A stretch of DNA of 64,000 nucleotides from Alishewanella longhuensis (GCF_014653435.1 NZ_BNAO01000008.1:62540-126539), one strand, 5' to 3'; positions 17,027 through 27,776 are shown, counted from the stretch's first letter. Notes: a model not told the origin generated them from the letters alone. A program made the numbers and translations.

Positions 17027-18463
17027 TTATTTTACAGTAACAATTTTGCAGGTATTAGAAGCACCTACCTGCAGCATCACATCACCGTGTGTCATTATGA
17101 CTAAATCACCGGCCTTTAAGCCTGCTTTGTCACGAATTACATCGATGGCGCGATCCGCTAGCTCAGCAACACCAACCTCAGTGCTGTCAAAAAACGCCGG
17201 ATAAACACCACGGTACATCGCCATTTTGTTTAAGGTTTTCACATGGCGCGACAGGGCATAAATGGGTTGTGATGAGGTAATACGCGACATCAGCTTCGCC
17301 GTATAACCGGACTCGGTTAAAGTAATAATCGCTTTGATACCTTCTAAATGGTTTGCTGCATACATCGCCGATAGCGCAATAGTTTCGCTGACCTCGGTGA
17401 AGCTTAAATTCATTCTGTGTTTAGAGCTTTGAATAGAGGGGTGCTTCTCGGCACCGTTACATACCCGCACCATCGCTTTAACTGTTTCAACCGGATATTT
17501 ACCAGCGGCTGTCTCGGCTGACAGCATAACGCCGTCGGTGCCATCTAGCACAGCGTTGGCAACATCCATTACCTCGGCGCGGGTTGGCATTGGGCTTTCA
17601 ATCATGCTTTCCATCATTTGCGTCGCCGTGATGACGATGCGGTTTAGTTGACGCGAGCGGGCGATAATACGCTTTTGTTGGCCTACCAATTCGGCATCGC
17701 CAATTTCTACACCCAGATCACCGCGTGCTACCATTACAGCATCAGACGCCCGAATAATATCATCTAAGGTTTCATCATCGGCAACTGCTTCGGCACGCTC
17801 TACCTTTGCCATAATGCGAGCTTCAGAGCCGGCAGCTACCGCAAGCTCACGCGCCAGTCGTAAATCGTCGCCACAGCGAGGGAAAGACACAGCTAAATAG
17901 TCAACATCAATTTCTGCTGCGGTAATAATATCGCGTTTGTCTTTTTCAGTTAGCGCCGGAGCGGTTAAGCCGCCTCCTTGACGGTTGATGCCTTTATTAT
18001 TGCTGAGCTTACCGCCTACTGTAACGACGGTGCTAACACGTTCACCATTCACCGAGGTAACTTGTAACTGAATACGGCCATCATCTAATAGCAGTAAATC
18101 GCCAGGTGTAACGTCTTGCGGTAATTCTTTATAGTCGATGCCGACTTGGTTTACATCACCTTCGCCTTTTGGCAGCGCGGCATCCAGCACGAAGTTTTGG
18201 CCTTCTTCTAGGATAACGGCGCCATCTTTAAAGGTTGAGACACGAATTTTCGGGCCTTGTAGATCGCCTAAAATCGCCACATGACAGCCGAGCTTTTCAG
18301 CCGCGGCTCTAACCATCTGTGCACGCTCTTTGTGATCTTCTGCTGCGCCATGAGAAAAATTCAGGCGAAAAACACTGGCACCTGCCTGGATCAGTTTTTC
18401 AATAGTGGCTTGGGTACTGGTAGCTGGGCCGAGGGTGGCGACAATTTTAGTTCTTCTAGGCAT
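17027..18463 (-). CDS. pyk: Pyruvate kinase
   Basis: Pyruvate kinase converts phosphoenolpyruvate and ADP to pyruvate and ATP. The 478-residue length and opening ([14 protein letters not shown]) match the PykA (type II, AMP-activated) form. Landmarks are RLNFSHG near residue 33, [22 protein letters not shown], and the ATQMMESMI...[16 protein letters not shown] region. An AGCAGGAG ribosome site precedes the ATG. Its leader contains a HexR-like operator (18515-18529) and a 12-bp inverted repeat (18489-18515). HexR control of pyk is known in relatives, so this fits coordination with zwf-edd-eda. Confidence 0.96.
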   Translation of the reverse strand: MPRRTKIVATLGPATSTQATIEKLIQAGASVFRLNFSHGAAEDHKERAQMVRAAAEKLGCHVAILGDLQGPKIRVSTFKDGAVILEEGQNFVLDAALPKGEGDVNQVGIDYKELPQDVTPGDLLLLDDGRIQLQVTSVNGERVSTVVTVGGKLSNNKGINRQGGGLTAPALTEKDKRDIITAAEIDVDYLAVSFPRCGDDLRLARELAVAAGSEARIMAKVERAEAVADDETLDDIIRASDAVMVARGDLGVEIGDAELVGQQKRIIARSRQLNRIVITATQMMESMIESPMPTRAEVMDVANAVLDGTDGVMLSAETAAGKYPVETVKAMVRVCNGAEKHPSIQSSKHRMNLSFTEVSETIALSAMYAANHLEGIKAIITLTESGYTAKLMSRITSSQPIYALSRHVKTLNKMAMYRGVYPAFFDSTEVGVAELADRAIDVIRDKAGLKAGDLVIMTHGDVMLQVGASNTCKIVTVK

Positions 18464-18488
18464 CGAAAACTCCTGCTGTTTGAGCGCA

Positions 18489-18515
18489 ATTAGACTAGCG
18501 TTGCGCTAGTCTAAT
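18489..18515 (-). repeat. 12-bp inverted repeat in the pyk leader
   Basis: The arms ATTAGACTAGCG and CGCTAGTCTAAT are perfectly complementary around a 3-nt loop, 26-52 nt upstream of the pyk start. The outer base is shared with the HexR-like operator. No T tract follows on either strand, so it is not a standard terminator. It may be a leader hairpin or a second protein-binding site. Confidence 0.72.
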
Positions 18516-18529
18516 GTAATTTTATTACA
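18515..18529. promoter_or_regulatory. HexR-like operator upstream of pyk
   Basis: TGTAATTTTATTACA is a near-perfect palindrome that differs from the zwf operator at one central base. It is 52-66 bp upstream of the pyk start. A weaker version (TGAATTAAAATTACA, 18546-18560) lies 31 bp further upstream. HexR sites before pykA are known in Shewanella-type bacteria. Confidence 0.78.
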
Positions 18530-18581
18530 GAATATAGCGCAAAGCTGAATTAAAATTACAGATTGCACTAGAAGCTGTTAA

Positions 18582-19439
18582 TTAGTTATTCAGATCTTTT
18601 TTGTCAAAACGTGAACCGCGTAAACTGTCTTTAACCTTTTTCAGGTTTTCACGGAATTTACTGCCACGGCGCAGCGTAAAGCCTGTCGCTAATATATCAA
18701 TTAGTACTAGCTGGGCTACACGTGAGGCCATTGGCATATACATATCAGTATCTTCAGGCACATCTAACGACAATACCAGAGTACACTCACGGGCCAATGG
18801 GCTATCGTAGGCAGTAATACCTATTACTGTGGCATCGTTCTCGCGGGCAATGGCAGCAATATCACAGAGATTTTTGGTACGGCCAGTGTGACTAATACAT
18901 ACCACCACATCACCATCGCTACTATTAATGGCTGACATGCGCTGCATGACGATGTCATCAAAGCAAACAACGGGTACGTTAAAGCGGAAAAACTTATTCT
19001 GCGCATCATGCGCAACAGAGGCAGACGCACCCAGACCAAAGAACGAAATTTTCTTCGCCTGGGTTAATACATCAACGGCACGATTAATAGCGTTAATATC
19101 CACTCGTTGCCGGGCAGTATCTAAAGCTGCCATTGTTGATTCAAAAATCTTGGCAGTGTAGGCTTCCGGGCCATCTTCTTCTTCAACATGGCGATTAACA
19201 TAAGGAGTGCCATTTGCCAGGCTTTGCGCTAAATGCAATTTGAAATCCGGAAAGCCTTTGGTGTCCAAACGACGACAAAAACGGTTTACGGTAGGTTCAC
19301 TCACATCTGCCATTTTGGCCAGAGCCGCAATACTGCTGTGAATAGTCATTTGTGGATTAGCCAAAATAACATCTGCCACCTTACGTTCAGATTTGCTGAA
19401 GTTATTGACGGTGCTAACAATTTTTTCCAGTACATTCAT
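18582..19439 (-). CDS. hexR: RpiR family transcriptional regulator HexR
   Basis: HexR is a sugar-phosphate-responsive regulator that releases DNA when it binds 2-keto-3-deoxy-6-phosphogluconate. The 285-residue protein has an N-terminal RpiR helix-turn-helix (about 1-77, with VSEPTVNRFCRRLDTKGFPDFK) and a C-terminal SIS domain (about 120-250, with SFFGLGASASVAHDAQNKF and VCISHTGRTKN). I chose the Met at 19439 (MNVLEKIV) as in other HexR proteins; an upstream in-frame start at 19469 would add ten residues. It diverges from zwf, with one operator at 19635-19649 between them, so autoregulation is possible. pyk lies downstream on the same strand. Confidence 0.94.
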   Translation of the reverse strand: MNVLEKIVSTVNNFSKSERKVADVILANPQMTIHSSIAALAKMADVSEPTVNRFCRRLDTKGFPDFKLHLAQSLANGTPYVNRHVEEEDGPEAYTAKIFESTMAALDTARQRVDINAINRAVDVLTQAKKISFFGLGASASVAHDAQNKFFRFNVPVVCFDDIVMQRMSAINSSDGDVVVCISHTGRTKNLCDIAAIARENDATVIGITAYDSPLARECTLVLSLDVPEDTDMYMPMASRVAQLVLIDILATGFTLRRGSKFRENLKKVKDSLRGSRFDKKDLNN

Positions 19440-19634
19440 TCGCGGATACCTGCGCTTGTCTTCCCCCACAGTTTAGGGGGCGTGCTTGCTATGTTATATT
19501 TTGGTATTTTTACTGTTTGTGACACTGTGTTATTTCAATAGGTGAGACAAAACAGTACTAAATTTACCACAAATCCCAAGGAATGCGATCAAGGCTGCAC
19601 TATAATATAGAGATAGTCAAAAATTAAACCATTT

Positions 19635-19649
19635 TGTAATTTAATTACA
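19635..19649. promoter_or_regulatory. HexR operator in the hexR-zwf intergenic region
   Basis: TGTAATTTAATTACA is a perfect palindrome about a central base, 82-96 bp before zwf. A TATAAT lies at 19601-19606, without a good -35. A shorter palindrome TGTAAAATTACA at 19700-19711, just before zwf, has the same half-sites but closer spacing. The 291-bp intergenic region has no coding frame of note. Confidence 0.85.
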
Positions 19650-19730
19650 CAATGTAGCGTTTACAAGCCACATTTACTCCGTTAGTATGGGGTAAGTGTT
19701 GTAAAATTACATCTTCTTCAAGGCTGAGTT

Positions 19731-21203
19731 ATGACAAGCACAACGCAAAATCAAGCATGTGATCTTATTCTGTTTGGCACCAAGGGCGATTTAGCCCGCA
19801 GGAAGTTGCTACCTGCATTATATCAGTTAGAAAAGGCGGGCTTGTTGTGTGCTGATTCGCGCATTGTTGGCGTGGCACGCGATGAGATGGATAACGCCGG
19901 TTATATTGAACTGGTAAAAACCAATTTGGTGCGCTTTCTTAAAAAAGAGCCGTTAGACGAGCAAGTTTGGACAACACTAGCGGCTAAGTTACATTATGTA
20001 GCGATAGATTTAACCAAGACCTCGGATTACCAAAAACTTTCTGCCGTCGTCGATATTGAAAAGCGCATTCCGGTCAGTTACTTTGCCACGCCACCCTCTT
20101 TATTCGGTGATTTATGTCGTGGTTTGGCAGAGGCTGGCTTAGCCGCGGAACCATCACGGGTGGTACTAGAAAAACCTATCGGCCATGATTTGGCCTCATC
20201 CCGGATTATTAACGATAAAGTGGCTGAATACTTTAAAGAATGTCAAATTTATCGTATAGACCACTATTTAGGTAAAGAAACCGTACTGAACTTATTGGCA
20301 TTGCGCTTTGCCAACGCCATTTTTGCGTCTAACTGGGATCACAATGCCATTGATCATGTGCAAATTACTGTCGCAGAAGAAGTCGGCGTAGAAGGGCGTT
20401 GGAGCTATTATGACGACGCTGGTCAGATGCGTGATATGGTGCAAAACCACTTATTACAAGTGCTTTCGCTGATAGCGATGGAGCCGCCTGCCAGATTAGA
20501 TGCTGACAGCATTCGTGATGAAAAGTTAAAAGTACTTAAAGCACTGCGCCGTATTGATCATACTAATGTGCAGGAAAAAACCGTACGTGGTCAATATGCT
20601 TCTGGCTTCACGACCGGCCAGGCCGTACCGGGTTATCTGGAAGAAGAAGGCGCCCGGCCGAATAGTAAAACAGAAACCTTTGTTGCTATTAAAGTGGATA
20701 TCGATAACTGGCGCTGGGCTGGTGTACCGTTTTATTTAAGAACCGGTAAGCGGATGCCGAAAAAGCACAGCGAAGTGGTAATTTGCTTTAAGCCTCAGCC
20801 GCATAATATTTTTCATGAAACCTATCGTGAATTACCTGCCAATAAACTGATCATTCGTTTACAGCCAGATGAAGGGGTAGAGATTCAGGTTATGAATAAA
20901 ATCCCTGGCCTTGGCGAGAGCATGCGTCTGCAACAAAGCAAGCTGGATCTAAGCTTTGATGAAACCTTTAAAGCACAGCGCATCGCTGATGCTTATGAGC
21001 GTCTGTTGTTAGAAGCCATGCTGGGTAATCAATATTTGTTTGTGCGCCGGGATGAAGTTGAGCAAGCCTGGCAATGGGTAGATGGCATCATCAATGCGTG
21101 GCGCATTAGTAATGAACCGCCAAAATCATACCAGGCCGGCAGTTGGGGGCCGGTATCGGCTATTTCTATGATGGCACGTGATGATAGAAATTGGGACGAG
21201 TAA
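19731..21203 (+). CDS. zwf: Glucose-6-phosphate 1-dehydrogenase
   Basis: Zwf oxidises glucose-6-phosphate to 6-phosphogluconolactone with NADP(+), feeding the Entner-Doudoroff and oxidative pentose phosphate routes. The 490-residue enzyme has the dinucleotide motif FGTKGDLARRKL (15-26); the more usual form is GASGDLA. The substrate-binding RIDHYLGKE is at 175-183 (catalytic His nearby), and EKPIGHDL at 148-154 is conserved. It is the first gene of zwf-pgl-edd-glk-eda, behind a HexR operator. pgl begins 2 bp after its stop. Confidence 0.96.
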   Translation: MTSTTQNQACDLILFGTKGDLARRKLLPALYQLEKAGLLCADSRIVGVARDEMDNAGYIELVKTNLVRFLKKEPLDEQVWTTLAAKLHYVAIDLTKTSDYQKLSAVVDIEKRIPVSYFATPPSLFGDLCRGLAEAGLAAEPSRVVLEKPIGHDLASSRIINDKVAEYFKECQIYRIDHYLGKETVLNLLALRFANAIFASNWDHNAIDHVQITVAEEVGVEGRWSYYDDAGQMRDMVQNHLLQVLSLIAMEPPARLDADSIRDEKLKVLKALRRIDHTNVQEKTVRGQYASGFTTGQAVPGYLEEEGARPNSKTETFVAIKVDIDNWRWAGVPFYLRTGKRMPKKHSEVVICFKPQPHNIFHETYRELPANKLIIRLQPDEGVEIQVMNKIPGLGESMRLQQSKLDLSFDETFKAQRIADAYERLLLEAMLGNQYLFVRRDEVEQAWQWVDGIINAWRISNEPPKSYQAGSWGPVSAISMMARDDRNWDE

Positions 21204-21205
21204 GC

Positions 21206-21898
21206 ATGCATTTATTACATCAATTTAGTGACAGCAGTGCCTTAAACCATGACTTCGCTAGCAAACTGGTTGCTATTTTAACGACGGCCATAGCCGAGCG
21301 AGATGCGGCTTATTTAGTGGTATCAGGTGGTCGGACACCGCAAGCTTTATTTCAGACGCTTGCCTCGACGCCTCTTAGCTGGGAAAAAGTCACCATTTTA
21401 TTAGCAGATGATCGCTACTTACCGGTGGACTCAGAGCAGAGTAACGAGCGTTTGGTTAAAGCAACCTTACTGCAACATTATGCGGCTAAAGCCAAGTTTA
21501 TTAGTTTGTATGCTGAAGCAGAGCATGCGTTTGCGGCTATACCGGAGATTTTGCCCAGAGTTGCCGGTTTACCAACCTTTGATGCGGTAATTTTAGGGAT
21601 GGGCGAAGATGGCCATACGGCATCTTTGTTTCCGTGTAGCGCGCAATTAACAGCGGGTTTAAGTGATACTGCGCCGGCGGTACTGGCGACAGAACCAACA
21701 TCAGCACCTTTCCAGCGTATTAGTTTAAGCAAAACACGTTTACTTGATAGCAGACATATTTTTTTACATCTGGTAGGTGAAAACAAGTTCCCGGTATTAC
21801 AACAGGCACTTGCAAACACCGATCCTGTGCAAATGCCGATTAGGGCTTTCTTGCACCATCCATCGGTTGCCGTCGATGTGATGTACTCACCGAAATAG
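21206..21898 (+). CDS. pgl: 6-phosphogluconolactonase
   Basis: Pgl hydrolyses 6-phosphogluconolactone to 6-phosphogluconate. The 230-residue protein is of the DevB/SOL type, with [16 protein letters not shown] (about 41-56), [18 protein letters not shown] and [18 protein letters not shown] 21206 was chosen two bases after the zwf stop; an in-frame TTG at 21191 lies inside zwf. edd follows after 8 bp. This length and motif set separate it from the unrelated YbhE-type lactonase. Confidence 0.95.
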   Translation: MHLLHQFSDSSALNHDFASKLVAILTTAIAERDAAYLVVSGGRTPQALFQTLASTPLSWEKVTILLADDRYLPVDSEQSNERLVKATLLQHYAAKAKFISLYAEAEHAFAAIPEILPRVAGLPTFDAVILGMGEDGHTASLFPCSAQLTAGLSDTAPAVLATEPTSAPFQRISLSKTRLLDSRHIFLHLVGENKFPVLQQALANTDPVQMPIRAFLHHPSVAVDVMYSPK

Positions 21899-21906
21899 AG
21901 GTTATT

Positions 21907-23739
21907 ATGAATCCAGTGGTTCAGCAGGTTACCGATCGTATTATCGCTCGCAGCAGCAAAAGCCGGGCTATTTATTTGGCGCGGCTGGAGCAGGCCAGAA
22001 AAAAAGGGCCTCACCGTGGCGTGTTAAGTTGTGGCAATTTAGCCCATGGCTTTGCAGCCTGTAATGCGGCTGAAAAATCTGATTTGCGCAGCTTAACCAA
22101 AGCAAATATTGGCATTATCTCGTCTTACAACGACATGCTGTCGGCGCACCAACCTTACCAAACTTATCCGGATCTGATTAAACAGGCCGTGAGCGAAGTG
22201 GGTAGCGTTGCGCAATTTGCCGGTGGTGTGCCTGCTATGTGCGATGGTGTTACCCAAGGCCAACCAGGGATGGAGCTTAGTCTGCTAAGCCGCGATATTA
22301 TTGCAATGTCAGCAGCAGTCGGCCTATCGCATAATATGTTTGATGGCGGTTTAATGCTGGGCATTTGCGATAAAATCGTCCCTGGTTTGCTTATGTCAGC
22401 GTTAAGCTTTGGTCATTTACCCTTTGTGTTTGTTCCTGCTGGCCCAATGCCCTCTGGTATCCCTAACAAAGAAAAAGCCCGTGTTCGCCAGCTATTTGCT
22501 GAAGGTAAAGTGGGCAAAGAAGAATTATTGGAAGCGGAATCAAAATCTTATCATTCGGCAGGAACCTGTACCTTCTATGGCACTGCAAATTCTAACCAGT
22601 TAGTGGTTGAAATGATGGGCTTACACTTACCTGGTTCGTCTTTTGTTAATCCGGGCACAGAACTGCGCGATGAGTTGACCAAAGCGGCTGCACGGCAGGT
22701 AACCCGCTTAACTGAGTTGGGTACCGATTATCTGCCAATTGGTAAACTGGTTGATGCTAAGGCCGTGGTTAATGGAATTGTCGGGCTATTAGCGACTGGT
22801 GGCTCAACCAACCACACCATGCATCTCATTGCTGTGGCGCGCTCTGCAGGCTTTATTGTAAATTGGGACGACTTTGCTGAGCTGTCTGATGCCACACCGC
22901 TGATTACCCGAATTTATCCAAATGGGCAGGCTGATATTAACCATTTCCAACAAGCTGGCGGTATGGCCTACCTGATCCGGACTTTGTTAGATCAAGGTTT
23001 GCTGCACGAAGATGTCCAAACCATCGCAGGTCCAGGTTTACGTCGTTATACCCAAACGCCAGTGATGCAAGAGGGTAAATTAGTTTGGATTGATGGTCCG
23101 GAGGTGTCGTCAGATCTAGAGGTATTAACCTCAGCGGATAAACCTTTTAAAGCCCATGGCGGTTTAATTTTGATGGCCGGCAATATTGGTCGCGCAGTGA
23201 TGAAAACCTCGTCTTTACGCACAGGTACCGAAGTCGTTAAGGCGCCTGCCGTAGTATTTCATAGCCAGCATGAGTTAGATGCCGCCTTTAAAGCGGGTGA
23301 ATTAAACAAAGACTGCGTGGTAGTGGTGCGTTTCCAGGGGCCAAAAGCTTGTGGCATGCCAGAACTTCACAAGTTAACGCCGCCACTGGGTGTATTACAA
23401 GACAAAGGCTATAAAGTGGCGCTGGTCACTGATGGTCGGATGTCAGGCGCATCGGGCAAGGTACCAGCTGCCATCCATTTAACACCAGAAGCGGTAGACG
23501 GTGGCAATATTGCCAGGATTCAAACGGGTGACATGATTTTGGTGGACGGTGAAACCGGTAAGCTAGATATTTTAGTGGATGCCGCCGAATTGGCCGCTCG
23601 CCCTCTGGCAACGACTGATCTCAGTACTAATTTTTATGGTATGGGCCGGGAAATGTTTGGCGCCTTACGTCAGCAACTTACCGGGGCAGAGCAGGGGGCC
23701 TGCAGTTTATTTATTACCGAGGAGCACTTACATGGCTAA
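21907..23739 (+). CDS. edd: Phosphogluconate dehydratase
   Basis: Edd dehydrates 6-phosphogluconate to KDPG, the first specific step of the Entner-Doudoroff pathway. The 610-residue length fits the IlvD/Edd family. Seen are [13 protein letters not shown] (111-123), Cys154 in GICDKIVPG and Cys221 in [13 protein letters not shown], consistent with the family's [4Fe-4S] site. GAGGTTATT precedes the ATG. Its last codons overlap the glk start by 8 bp, implying translational coupling. Confidence 0.96.
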   Translation: MNPVVQQVTDRIIARSSKSRAIYLARLEQARKKGPHRGVLSCGNLAHGFAACNAAEKSDLRSLTKANIGIISSYNDMLSAHQPYQTYPDLIKQAVSEVGSVAQFAGGVPAMCDGVTQGQPGMELSLLSRDIIAMSAAVGLSHNMFDGGLMLGICDKIVPGLLMSALSFGHLPFVFVPAGPMPSGIPNKEKARVRQLFAEGKVGKEELLEAESKSYHSAGTCTFYGTANSNQLVVEMMGLHLPGSSFVNPGTELRDELTKAAARQVTRLTELGTDYLPIGKLVDAKAVVNGIVGLLATGGSTNHTMHLIAVARSAGFIVNWDDFAELSDATPLITRIYPNGQADINHFQQAGGMAYLIRTLLDQGLLHEDVQTIAGPGLRRYTQTPVMQEGKLVWIDGPEVSSDLEVLTSADKPFKAHGGLILMAGNIGRAVMKTSSLRTGTEVVKAPAVVFHSQHELDAAFKAGELNKDCVVVVRFQGPKACGMPELHKLTPPLGVLQDKGYKVALVTDGRMSGASGKVPAAIHLTPEAVDGGNIARIQTGDMILVDGETGKLDILVDAAELAARPLATTDLSTNFYGMGREMFGALRQQLTGAEQGACSLFITEEHLHG

Positions 23740-24703
23740 GATGCGCCAATTTGCCATTGTCGCCGATATAGGCGGTACTAATGCCCGCTTTAGTCGGGTA
23801 GCCCTGGATACCTTAGCTTTGGATCAAGTCGCGGTTTACCCCTGCGCTGACTTTGAGAGCTTGGCAGATGCGCTTAGTCATTATCAACAAGAGCAGCAGC
23901 TAACGGATATCAAAGATGTCGCTATTGCTATCGCTTGTCCGGTTAATGATGACGAAGTGCGCATGACGAACTTTCACTGGCAGTTTTCCATTAAAGGGAT
24001 GCAGCAACAGCTTAAGCTAAATACCTTGTTGGTGATGAATGACTTTACGGCTGTGGCCATGTGTTTACCGGCATTAGCGGATGATCAAAAAATCCAAATT
24101 GGTGGGCAGTCAGCAGTTCGTGGTAAACCAATGGCAGTATTAGGCGCCGGTACCGGCCTTGGCGTAGCGCATTTGGTACCCGTTGCCGATAAATTCATCC
24201 CATTGCCCGGCGAGGGCGGGCATGTTGATTGGGCGCCACAAAATGAACAGGAATGGTTTATTCAGCGCCAGTTAGCCGCGCAATACGGTCATGTGTCTCC
24301 TGAGCGGTTGTTATCAGGCCCAGGGTTGGAGGCGATCTATCAGGCCTTGGCGGCTTTGCAACAAGTTGCTACTCCTGCATTAAGTGCTGGTGAAATAGGA
24401 CAACAGGCATTAAGTGGTAGCTCAACATTAGCGGCTGCCGCGGTACAACAGTTCTATGCCAGTTTAGGCAGTGTTGCCGGTGACTTAGCACTGACACTGA
24501 GCACCTTCGGTGGTGTCTACGTCGCAGGGGGCATAGTTCCCAAGCTGCTCCCTTTGTTAGGTTCTAGTGAGTTTCGCGCTCGTTTTGAAGCCAAAGGGCG
24601 CTTTACCGATTTTAATCGGCAAATTCCTATTTTTATTGTCACTGCCGAGCAGCCAGGTTTATTAGGCGCCGCAGTATATTTAAAACAAACATTGGCGGGT
24701 TAA
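23732..24703 (+). CDS. glk: Glucokinase
   Basis: Glk phosphorylates glucose with ATP, providing glucose-6-phosphate to Zwf. The 323-residue protein has the phosphate-binding DIGGTNAR (12-19), [13 protein letters not shown] and the sugar-contact [14 protein letters not shown] 23732 was selected because it gives the usual short N-terminus ([15 protein letters not shown]). In-frame codons further upstream lie within edd. Its place inside zwf-pgl-edd-glk-eda means the cell can channel free glucose directly. Confidence 0.95.
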   Translation: MAKMRQFAIVADIGGTNARFSRVALDTLALDQVAVYPCADFESLADALSHYQQEQQLTDIKDVAIAIACPVNDDEVRMTNFHWQFSIKGMQQQLKLNTLLVMNDFTAVAMCLPALADDQKIQIGGQSAVRGKPMAVLGAGTGLGVAHLVPVADKFIPLPGEGGHVDWAPQNEQEWFIQRQLAAQYGHVSPERLLSGPGLEAIYQALAALQQVATPALSAGEIGQQALSGSSTLAAAAVQQFYASLGSVAGDLALTLSTFGGVYVAGGIVPKLLPLLGSSEFRARFEAKGRFTDFNRQIPIFIVTAEQPGLLGAAVYLKQTLAG

Positions 24704-24706
24704 GTT

Positions 24707-25351
24707 ATGGCATTTACAAATTGGCAATTACAACCGTCAGCGGTGTTTGCAATGGGGCCGGTAGTACCGGTGATCGTGATTAAGGATTTACATGACGCAG
24801 TTCCTTTGGCTCGAGCTTTGCTCGCTGGAGGTATCAAGGTATTAGAAGTAACATTACGCACGCCAGCTGCATTGGATGCGATTAAACTTTTGGCTGAACA
24901 GGTGCCAGAGGCGGTGGTAGGTGCCGGTACTGTTACTAATGCAGAGCAGCTTAATGCCGTTATTGCCGCCGGTGCTAAATTTGCCATCAGCCCAGGCATG
25001 ACACGTGAGTTACTGCAAGCTGGTAAGGATGCAGCTATCCCATTAATTCCCGGCATTGCCAGTATCTCTGAGTTAATGGAAGGCATGAGTTTAGGTTATA
25101 CACACTTTAAGTTTTTTCCGGCAGAAGCCGCCGGTGGAGTAAAAACCTTAAAATCAATTTATGGTCCTTTTGCCGATATTCGCTTTTGCCCAACCGGCGG
25201 CATTAATGAACAAAACTATCGCGAGTATTTAGCACTGCCTAATGTTAGTTGTGTAGGTGGCTCTTGGATAGTACCAGATAATGCCATTGCTGCTAAAGAT
25301 TGGCATAAAGTGACAGAGCTTACGGCTAAAGCCGTTGCCGCAGCGTTGTAA
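24707..25351 (+). CDS. eda: KDPG/KHG aldolase
   Basis: Eda cleaves KDPG to pyruvate and glyceraldehyde-3-phosphate, finishing the Entner-Doudoroff pathway. The 214-residue TIM-barrel protein has Glu47 and Arg51 in VLEVTLRTP, and the Schiff-base lysine at 135 in HFKFFPAEAAGG. It starts 3 bp after glk and is the last gene of the operon, which ends at a long perfect terminator at 25363. Confidence 0.96.
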   Translation: MAFTNWQLQPSAVFAMGPVVPVIVIKDLHDAVPLARALLAGGIKVLEVTLRTPAALDAIKLLAEQVPEAVVGAGTVTNAEQLNAVIAAGAKFAISPGMTRELLQAGKDAAIPLIPGIASISELMEGMSLGYTHFKFFPAEAAGGVKTLKSIYGPFADIRFCPTGGINEQNYREYLALPNVSCVGGSWIVPDNAIAAKDWHKVTELTAKAVAAAL

Positions 25352-25362
25352 GTAAAGCAACC

Positions 25363-25403
25363 AAAAGCAAAAGAACCGGCTGAATGCCGGTTCTTTTGCT
25401 TTT
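25363..25403 (+). terminator. Terminator of the zwf-pgl-edd-glk-eda operon
   Basis: An 18-bp perfect stem (left arm 25363-25380, right arm 25386-25403) with a 5-nt loop. The right arm is T-rich near its end. Confidence 0.93.
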
Positions 25404-25517
25404 GATAGAATTTATTTAAGTAACACTGTCGCTGTTGTAGCGCTTTGAGTTTTTCAGCTAAAGCGCGTATAGTAGCGCTCCTTTTTCAGTTGTTTTAACC
25501 CAGTAACGGACCAATTT

Positions 25518-27125
25518 GTGATTTCAACCAATAACATTACCATGCAATTCGGCGCTAAGCCGTTGTTTGAAAATATCTCTGTTAAATTTAGCGATGGGAA
25601 TCGCTATGGTTTAATCGGCGCTAACGGCTGCGGCAAGTCGACCTTTATGAAAATTTTAAGCCGGGAGTTAGAAGCAAGTGCGGGTAATGTTTTTGTAGAG
25701 CCAAACCATAGGGTGGCAAAGTTACATCAGGATCAGTTTGCTTTTGAACAATACACCGTCATCGATACGGTGATTATGGGGCATGCTGAGCTTTGGGAAG
25801 TAAAATCTGAACGTGATCGCATTTACGCCTCTGCCGAGATGAGCGAAGAAGACGGCATGAAAGTCGCCGATTTGGAAGTCGCTTTTGGTGAAATGGATGG
25901 CTATTCTGCCGAGTCTCGTGCCGGCGAACTTTTGCTCGGTGTTGGTATTCCTATTGAATTGCATAATGGTTTGATGTCAGCAGTAGCACCCGGCTTTAAA
26001 CTTAGGGTATTGCTAGCACAGGTACTCTTTGCGGATCCAGAGATCATGCTATTGGACGAACCTACCAACAACTTGGACATTAACACTATCCGCTGGTTAG
26101 AAAACGTATTGGCAGAGCGGAACTCTACTATGGTTATCATCTCGCACGATCGGCACTTTTTAAATAGCGTTTGTACGCACATGGCCGATCTCGATTTTGG
26201 TGAACTGCGGGTTTATCCGGGTAACTATGATGAATATATGACCGCTGCCACTCAAGCCCGGGAACGTTTGTTATCAGATAACGCGAAGAAGAAAGCACAG
26301 ATTGCGGAGCTGCAGACCTTCGTGAGTCGCTTCTCTGCTAATGCGTCTAAAGCGCGTCAGGCAACTAGCCGCGCCAAGCAGATTGAAAAAATTCAACTTG
26401 AAGAAGTGAAAGCGTCGAGCCGGGTTAACCCCTTTATTCGCTTCGAGCAACAAAAACAGCTTTATCGATTAGCGCTCGAAGTTGAAGGCTTAAATAAAAG
26501 CTTTGGCGATTTACACTTGTTAAAAGATTTAAAGTTGACTATTGAGGTCGGCGAAAAAGTGGCGATTTTAGGTGCTAACGGTATCGGTAAATCGACCTTG
26601 CTAAAATGTTTGGTGGGCGACCTGACACCGGAAAGTGGCACGGTGAAATGGTCTGAGAATGTCAGCATCGGCTATTATGCACAGGACCATGCACATGACT
26701 TTGAGGAAGACCTCAGTCTGTTTGATTGGATGAGCCAATGGAAGCAACCTGCTGACGATGAGCAAGCGATTCGCGGTATTTTAGGACGCTTGTTATTTTC
26801 TCAAGACGAAATTAAGAAATCCGTTAAAGTGTTATCGGGTGGTGAACAAGGCCGCATGTTATTCGGCAAACTAATGTTGCAGCGCCCTAATATCCTGGTC
26901 ATGGATGAACCAACTAACCATTTGGATATGGAATCAATTGAATCGTTAAACTTAGCGTTAGAGCATTACAAAGGTACGCTGTTGTTTGTTAGTCACGATC
27001 GGGAATTTGTCTCATCTTTGGCTAGCCGAATTATTGAGATTACTGAGCAAGACGTGCGTAATTTCGTAGGTAGCTACGAAGAGTATTTGGCACAACAATT
27101 AGCTGCACAGCAAGCCCAGCGCTAA
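25518..27125 (+). CDS. ybiT: ABC-F ATPase YbiT
   Basis: YbiT is an ABC-F translation factor-like protein acting at the ribosome. The 535 residues carry two ATPase cassettes and no membrane segment. Cassette 1 has Walker [10 protein letters not shown] (34-42) and [11 protein letters not shown]. Its signature reads [10 protein letters not shown] in place of LSGG, a feature of YbiT. Cassette 2 has [17 protein letters not shown] and [10 protein letters not shown]. Many stretches are nearly the same as E. coli YbiT (for example [16 protein letters not shown]). The start is GTG. It is separated from eda by a terminator, so it is not part of the HexR operon. Confidence 0.95.
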   Translation: MISTNNITMQFGAKPLFENISVKFSDGNRYGLIGANGCGKSTFMKILSRELEASAGNVFVEPNHRVAKLHQDQFAFEQYTVIDTVIMGHAELWEVKSERDRIYASAEMSEEDGMKVADLEVAFGEMDGYSAESRAGELLLGVGIPIELHNGLMSAVAPGFKLRVLLAQVLFADPEIMLLDEPTNNLDINTIRWLENVLAERNSTMVIISHDRHFLNSVCTHMADLDFGELRVYPGNYDEYMTAATQARERLLSDNAKKKAQIAELQTFVSRFSANASKARQATSRAKQIEKIQLEEVKASSRVNPFIRFEQQKQLYRLALEVEGLNKSFGDLHLLKDLKLTIEVGEKVAILGANGIGKSTLLKCLVGDLTPESGTVKWSENVSIGYYAQDHAHDFEEDLSLFDWMSQWKQPADDEQAIRGILGRLLFSQDEIKKSVKVLSGGEQGRMLFGKLMLQRPNILVMDEPTNHLDMESIESLNLALEHYKGTLLFVSHDREFVSSLASRIIEITEQDVRNFVGSYEEYLAQQLAAQQAQR

Positions 27126-27133
27126 GCTAAATG

Positions 27134-27173
27134 GCCACTGTAGCGAAAACTTCCTGCAGTGGCTGTTGATTTT
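27134..27173 (+). terminator. Terminator after ybiT
   Basis: A 7-bp stem (GCCACTG 27134-27140, CAGTGGC 27157-27163) is followed by TGTTGATTTTT. The loop is long, so strength is moderate. Confidence 0.7.
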
Positions 27174-27292
27174 TCGGTATTTATCCCCATTTCTTCTCTA
27201 TAGACAGTGTATTCTTGAGCAAACTACTGTTACTTTTAGTAGTAAGCATTCTAGCTATCGCTATCGCGATACCTTAAACACAGGGGAGTTTT

Positions 27293-27760
27293 ATGAAGAT
27301 TAATATCGGCATTGATGAAGAACAGCGTAAGGCTATTGCGCATGGATTATCCGTATTACTAGCTGATACCTACACACTGTATTTAAAAACCCACAATTAT
27401 CATTGGAACGTAACAGGACCAATGTTTCAAACATTGCATACGTTATTCGAAACCCAATATACCGAGCTTGCTGTTGCCGTAGATGACATTGCCGAGCGTA
27501 TTCGTGCTTTAGGTGAATTTGCGCCCGGTTCCTACAAAGAATATGCCAAACTAACTAGCTTAAAAGAAGCCGACGGTATTCCAAGTGCCGAGGAAATGAT
27601 TAAAGATCTGGTGAAAGGTCAGGAAGCTATTGCTAAAACTGCACGCTCTATTGTGCCGGTAGCAGACGGTGCCGCTGACGAGGTAACCTTAGATCTGCTT
27701 ACACAACGTATGACAGTGCATGAAAAAAATGCCTGGATGTTACGTAGTTTAGTCGCTTAA
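27293..27760 (+). CDS. dps: Dps family ferritin-like protein
   Basis: Dps proteins assemble as 12-mers that store iron and protect DNA in stress. The 155-residue helical protein has the inter-subunit ferroxidase ligands at His37, His49, Glu53, Asp64 and Glu68 ([27 protein letters not shown]). There is no lysine-rich N-terminal tail as in E. coli Dps, so DNA binding may be weak. AGGGGAG precedes the start. No convincing OxyR site was found upstream; a TATCGCGATA palindrome at 27262-27271 has no known role. Confidence 0.92.
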   Translation: MKINIGIDEEQRKAIAHGLSVLLADTYTLYLKTHNYHWNVTGPMFQTLHTLFETQYTELAVAVDDIAERIRALGEFAPGSYKEYAKLTSLKEADGIPSAEEMIKDLVKGQEAIAKTARSIVPVADGAADEVTLDLLTQRMTVHEKNAWMLRSLVA

Positions 27761-27776
27761 ATTAAACTACTGGTAC

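Noticed and set aside
21478-22014. 178-codon minus-strand frame across pgl and edd
   Set aside because: It overlaps two certain genes and reads as low-sense sequence.
27181-27292. OxyR site upstream of dps
   Set aside because: A CTATAGACAGTG stretch loosely recalls the OxyR half-site, but the four-part spacing is absent.
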